DNA of 43,594 bases from Pirellulales bacterium (GTDB lineage: Bacteria; Planctomycetota; Planctomycetia; Pirellulales; JAEUIK01). Below, one piece after another: positions 43,521 through 43,594 of the stretch; the stretch's first letter is position 1, and the number at the start of each line of letters is the position of its first letter. The stretch spans positions 1 through 43,594 of the forward strand of contig JAIESQ010000185.1 of assembly GCA_019745975.1 (NCBI GenBank). Reading direction: 5' to 3'. Both the position numbers and the translations under genes were made by a program. Under the pieces are notes generated by a model. It saw only the letters and a list, made by a program, of their open reading frames with translations, was not told the DNA's origin and made no database searches.

Positions 43521-43594
43521 GTCGAGTAGGAGAGGGGCAGCACGTTGCTGCCGCCTCTCCCCTCCTCAAACCGGACGTGCGGAGCTACCGCATC
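43521..43594 (-). mobile_element. 3' end of a group II intron (domains V and VI), cut by the window edge
   Basis: Read on the minus strand, the right edge gives GATGCGG-TAGCT-CCGC-ACGTCCGGTT. This fits a domain V hairpin whose first bases (expected GAGCCG) lie outside the window. It is followed by a domain VI stem GGAGAGG-C-GGCAGC / GCTGCC-CCTCTCC with a short loop and the tail CTACTCGAC, which matches usual intron 3' ends. The body and reverse transcriptase would lie to the right of the window. Confidence 0.6.

Overview
The window looks like a GC-rich chromosomal segment of a planctomycete, most likely a Pirellulales-type bacterium. The evidence is the gene mix: a DUF1559 prepilin-like protein with a small lipoprotein partner, a secreted sulfatase, a DUF1080 protein, a HEAT-repeat protein, a CPXCG protein, and a homodimeric-type pyruvate dehydrogenase E1. 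Many short intergenic palindromic repeats support this. The assignment rests on recalled family distributions; no search was run.

Layout. 71-3670 (minus strand): a secreted alpha/beta hydrolase, an HdeD-like membrane protein and a HerA-like ATPase. 3777-5092 (plus): the DUF1559 protein and its lipoprotein behind a clear sigma70-type promoter. 5417-11290 (plus): a heavy-metal RND efflux operon made of a Cys/His-rich lipoprotein, a CusB/CzcB-like adaptor, a CzcA-like permease and a small lipoprotein. The adaptor and the last lipoprotein share a duplicated C-x2-H-x6-C-x2-C module. 11376-20533 (minus): TetR regulator, RND adaptor and two tandem HAE1-type permeases, with promoter and operator visible upstream of tetR. 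No outer-membrane factor lies beside either pump. 20907-24247 (plus): ndk, a sulfatase and an endonuclease/exonuclease/phosphatase-family gene with a disrupted 5' end. 24293-29704 (minus): an esterase, a DUF2293 protein, an FAD oxidoreductase, dihydrolipoyl dehydrogenase and an SDR. 29971-30912 (plus): a His-rich secreted protein. 31096-34147 (minus): HEAT, DUF1080, a membrane protein and a small conserved protein. 34465-38912 (plus): aceE and aceF; with lpd at 27217-28647 this gives all three pyruvate dehydrogenase components within 12 kb. 39101-40597 (minus): a lower-GC AAA/DUF4143 ATPase behind a perfect 11-bp inverted repeat. 41005-43199 (plus): a GH31 glycosidase and a cupin. 43301-43483 (minus): a CPXCG protein. 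The right edge appears to hold the 3' end (domains V-VI) of a group II intron.

The most unusual layer is the intergenic DNA. Four families of structured repeats are present. Family 1 (six sites) looks like a roughly 133-bp MITE with 17-bp terminal inverted repeats flanked by TA. At three sites its terminal TA is part of a neighbouring gene's TAG stop codon, and at another it appears to sit just after a start codon. Families 2, 3 and 4 each occur as two same-orientation copies that bracket a transcription unit: the RND cluster plus ndk, the HEAT gene, and lpd respectively.
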